A stretch of 26,269 nucleotides of DNA. Source: Cloacimonetes bacterium UBA6081. Lineage in GTDB: Bacteria > Cloacimonadota > Cloacimonadia > Cloacimonadales > Cloacimonadaceae. Below the pieces are notes generated by a model. That model worked only from the letters and a program-made list of their open reading frames with translations. It searched no databases and was not told the origin of the DNA. The stretch covers positions 1 through 26,269 of the forward strand of contig DIXL01000014.1 of NCBI GenBank assembly GCA_002428685.1, read 5' to 3'. Position 1 is the first letter of the stretch, and the number at the start of each line of letters is the position of its first letter. The position numbers were made by a program, and so were the translations under genes. Shown here piece after piece: positions 25,301 to 26,269 of this stretch.

Positions 25301-25950
25301 TGATAACCAATTGTATTGGTGGCACTATAAGGCTGAAAATATCCGCGGGTGTGGCTATCCTGCCAGGAAACCACATTTCCACCGGAAGCTGCGGGATAAA
25401 AGGTTGTATTCACGGTTAGCTGGTTGTAGGATGCCTCCAGGAAGTAGTTCTTTTGCGAATTGGTGCTGCTGTTGAACCAACCGTCATAGGTGGAAATAGT
25501 TTGGCCAAATTCGGCTTCTCCGCTAAACCGGATATATACTACAAGATTGTTGATGGTGCCTATGGTGGGGGCATCGCGGGTTTCGGGAACCTGAAACTTT
25601 GTCCTGCGCAGCTCTTTGTATGCTTCCTGGCTGATATTGATATTGGGAGTAAGCCCACGCATGGCAGGATTGTCTCTTCCGGCAATTAAATCACCCGCCA
25701 CCACAGACGCACCGCTGCGCACGGCAAACGTGTAATAGCCGGTGGTGGGTGACTGGATAATGGTGTAGCCATCTTTGTCATGCAGCCAGTTGTGATATTC
25801 GTCTCCGGAAACGAAACACTCTAACACGCTTCCATCTGGCTGAGAGACAGATGCAGGCATACTGGTGAAGTATGCAGACTTTAGTGGCAATAACAAACAT
25901 ACCAAGCTTAGAAAAGCCACCAGAAACTTGATATCAACGAGATGTTTCAT
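22387..25950 (-). CDS. Secreted M6-family zinc metalloprotease with jelly-roll and BACON/HYDIN-like repeats
   Basis: This 1187-residue protein starts at an ATG with TTGGAG 6 bases upstream and has a signal peptide (about 1-25). The N-terminal region (PDGSVLECFVSGDEYHNWLHD) and catalytic domain are paralogous to the protein at 1695; the zinc site H313-E314-F-F-H317 in HEFFHTLGAPDLY is intact. After about 515 the architecture differs: a BACON/HYDIN-like linker, a MAM or choice-of-anchor-J-like jelly roll (about 553-707, DETFATTSLPTNW to CLDKVVV), several BACON/HYDIN-like Ig repeats (two with the LNGGTTVS signature) to about 1010, an Ig-like module, and a terminal FN3-like module ending FYRVIAIRN. 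No YPNPxxP sorting domain is present, unlike the other three large secreted proteins here. It is a single-gene unit converging on hisS. Confidence 0.9.
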   Translation of the reverse strand: MKHLVDIKFLVAFLSLVCLLLPLKSAYFTSMPASVSQPDGSVLECFVSGDEYHNWLHDKDGYTIIQSPTTGYYTFAVRSGASVVAGDLIAGRDNPAMRGLTPNINISQEAYKELRRTKFQVPETRDAPTIGTINNLVVYIRFSGEAEFGQTISTYDGWFNSSTNSQKNYFLEASYNQLTVNTTFYPAASGGNVVSWQDSHTRGYFQPYSATNTIGYQNDSQRQDREFTLLGAAIAGVASAVPADLVIDSDNDGRVDNVVFIVSGSAGAWSSLLWPHRWAIYDRTVTLRGKRVWDFNLQLQNFLTSSSVGVLCHEFFHTLGAPDLYHYNEEVFTPVGSWDLMESTTNPPQHMGAFMKWKYGDWLPAPTVISTDGSYTLNPVTSSTGCFYRINSPYSSTEYFIVEYRRKTGTFENSIPGSGLLVYRINTNVAEGNADGPPDEVYIYRPGGTTTANGTISSAHFSSNVGRTAINASTNPSPFLTSGAAGGLSLSNIGSAGTTISFNNGVVAPANITWIPTSITKSLAPNATTSQSLGIGNTGGMTLDYTCSLPTTTTTVLDETFATTSLPTNWTQTYVSGTNVPWAFTTGGYSGHPSAAYDGSYNARLFTASYAASVTKLITPSLNLSSSSSASLSFWHTQELWYSDQDELRVYYRTSSTGAWNLLASYTNSIASWTQETIALPNLSSTYYIAFEGTAKYGYGVCLDKVVVTKQSGSPTPWVSLNGGTTVSGSIVSGGATQSITVGFNSSGLTAGTYNSSITIISNSSANSTVSIPVTLNVIEPQIAVSVTSLAYGTVQINTSQNQTFQISNAGSATLSGNITTPAGYAVVLGRGEAENQPAKALWGSQNASEDRNTLAYSVVAGGTNTYTISFAPTAVQAYNGSTTITHNATGSSKTISLTGQGGKPTLGLSATAFSSTRAPGQTENQSLTVSNSGNMLLNYSLTLSGSPSWLRLNGGTTVSSSIGSGAAAHSVSLSFNAAGLSPGDYTATINGTSNDPSNPAFNLSAALTVISPIGISTPAGGEQWPDGSEQAVQFNYAGAGSTVAFHYSTNGGITWNSEGTKNVVQGANSFNWTVPSSGSANCLIRLTDSVSPFHQVLSNVFSIVLVPPSTPPSISAGHNPVSGEIIVTWSPSSGSPSAYDIQFCEDPGFNSGVSVLATVASTQTSYTDTLALTRPKGFYRVIAIRN

Positions 25951-26124
25951 AATTACTCCAAAATATATAGTCTTTATTTAGTTCAATAACCCACTGTGAG
26001 GAATTGCCTGTCGAGGGACAATCCCGCCTTGATAACATGTTTATGCGTATGAAGAAAGCACTAACTATAAATCATTGCATAACCATACTATTTACCTTGG
26101 AAAATTGTCAAGGTTTACTTGCTA

Positions 26125-26269
26125 AGAGCGTTGCTCTCAGAGATAATAGTTTGTCGTTCCCGCTGAGGAGACTGTGTGAAAAAACTCCTGAGCGGCATCC
26201 TGAGTCCCAGCGGGACGACATTTCAGATAGTATACGCACACAAAAAAACTACCTCGAGTCCCAGCGGGA
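26125..26269. repeat. Palindromic intergenic repeat, cut by the window end
   Basis: A short AGAGC-GTT-GCTCT hairpin (26125-26137) precedes a larger element. CCGCTGAGGAG (26160-26170) pairs with CTCCTGAGCGG (26185-26195) with one mismatch, and TGTCGTTCCCGCTG (26152-26165) pairs with CAGCGGGACGACA (26208-26220) with one bulge. A second partial copy (ACACAAAAAAACTACCTCGAGTCCCAGCGGGA, split at 26238-26269) runs off the edge. It belongs to the same general TCGTTCCCGC class as 5195-5333. The rest of the 319-bp end region (25951-26124), upstream of the protease gene, shows no gene. Confidence 0.7.

Overview
The window looks like a chromosomal segment of a Gram-negative, diderm, probably anaerobic bacterium, most likely from Candidatus Cloacimonadota or a neighbouring FCB lineage. 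The reasons are large secreted proteases ending in type IX-like (YPNPxxP / SSGVY type) sorting domains, a PorV/PorQ-like outer-membrane protein, long FG-GAP and fibronectin-type ectodomains, a lipoprotein with a lipobox, and a histidine ammonia-lyase as expected of an amino-acid fermenter. The phylum assignment is an inference from gene style; no rRNA or other marker sits here to settle it. G+C is in the mid-40s by eye. No tRNA, rRNA, insertion sequence, phage gene or CRISPR array was recognised.

Layout. (1) 107-4382: a sigma-like/HTH regulator on the minus strand, divergent from a two-gene plus-strand unit in which an IscA/HesB-type Fe-S carrier overlaps (ATGA) a secreted M6 metalloprotease; a good hairpin terminator follows. 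(2) 4507-4944: a stand-alone Hsp20 chaperone with a strong Shine-Dalgarno and its own terminator. (3) 4945-5497: a repeat-rich, gene-free stretch with three different palindromic elements. (4) 14114 down to 5498, minus strand: a compact four-gene unit encoding an M6-like protein whose HExxH is changed to HQxxH, a PorV/PorQ-like beta-barrel, a 1399-residue subtilisin-like protease and a small DUF5658-like membrane protein. Gaps are 13 bp, then a 1-bp overlap, then 37 bp. (5) 15107 down to 14323, minus: elongation factor P and a small four-cysteine protein, closed by a terminator. (6) 15108-15628: an intergenic region holding a large (about 280 bp) inverted repeat built from CACAGATT-type units. 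(7) 15629-22147, plus: a five-gene unit hutH, TPR lipoprotein, polytopic membrane protein, truA, hisS, with tiny gaps or overlaps throughout. (8) 22387-25950, minus: a second M6 metalloprotease, paralogous to the one at 1695 but with a different C-terminal half and no visible type IX sorting domain. The window ends in another palindromic intergenic repeat.

How it fits together. Three M6-family proteins and one S8 protease in about 26 kb, three of them with sorting domains and one operon carrying its own PorV-like protein, point to an investment in extracellular protein breakdown. hutH would feed histidine into catabolism, although hutU and hutI are not in the window. The most unusual items are the apparent loss of the catalytic glutamate in the M6-like protein that heads the PorV/S8 operon, the sigma-like regulator with an unrecognised C-terminal domain facing a Fe-S carrier/protease pair, and a family of hairpin elements made of 11-bp repeat units found in two separate intergenic regions.
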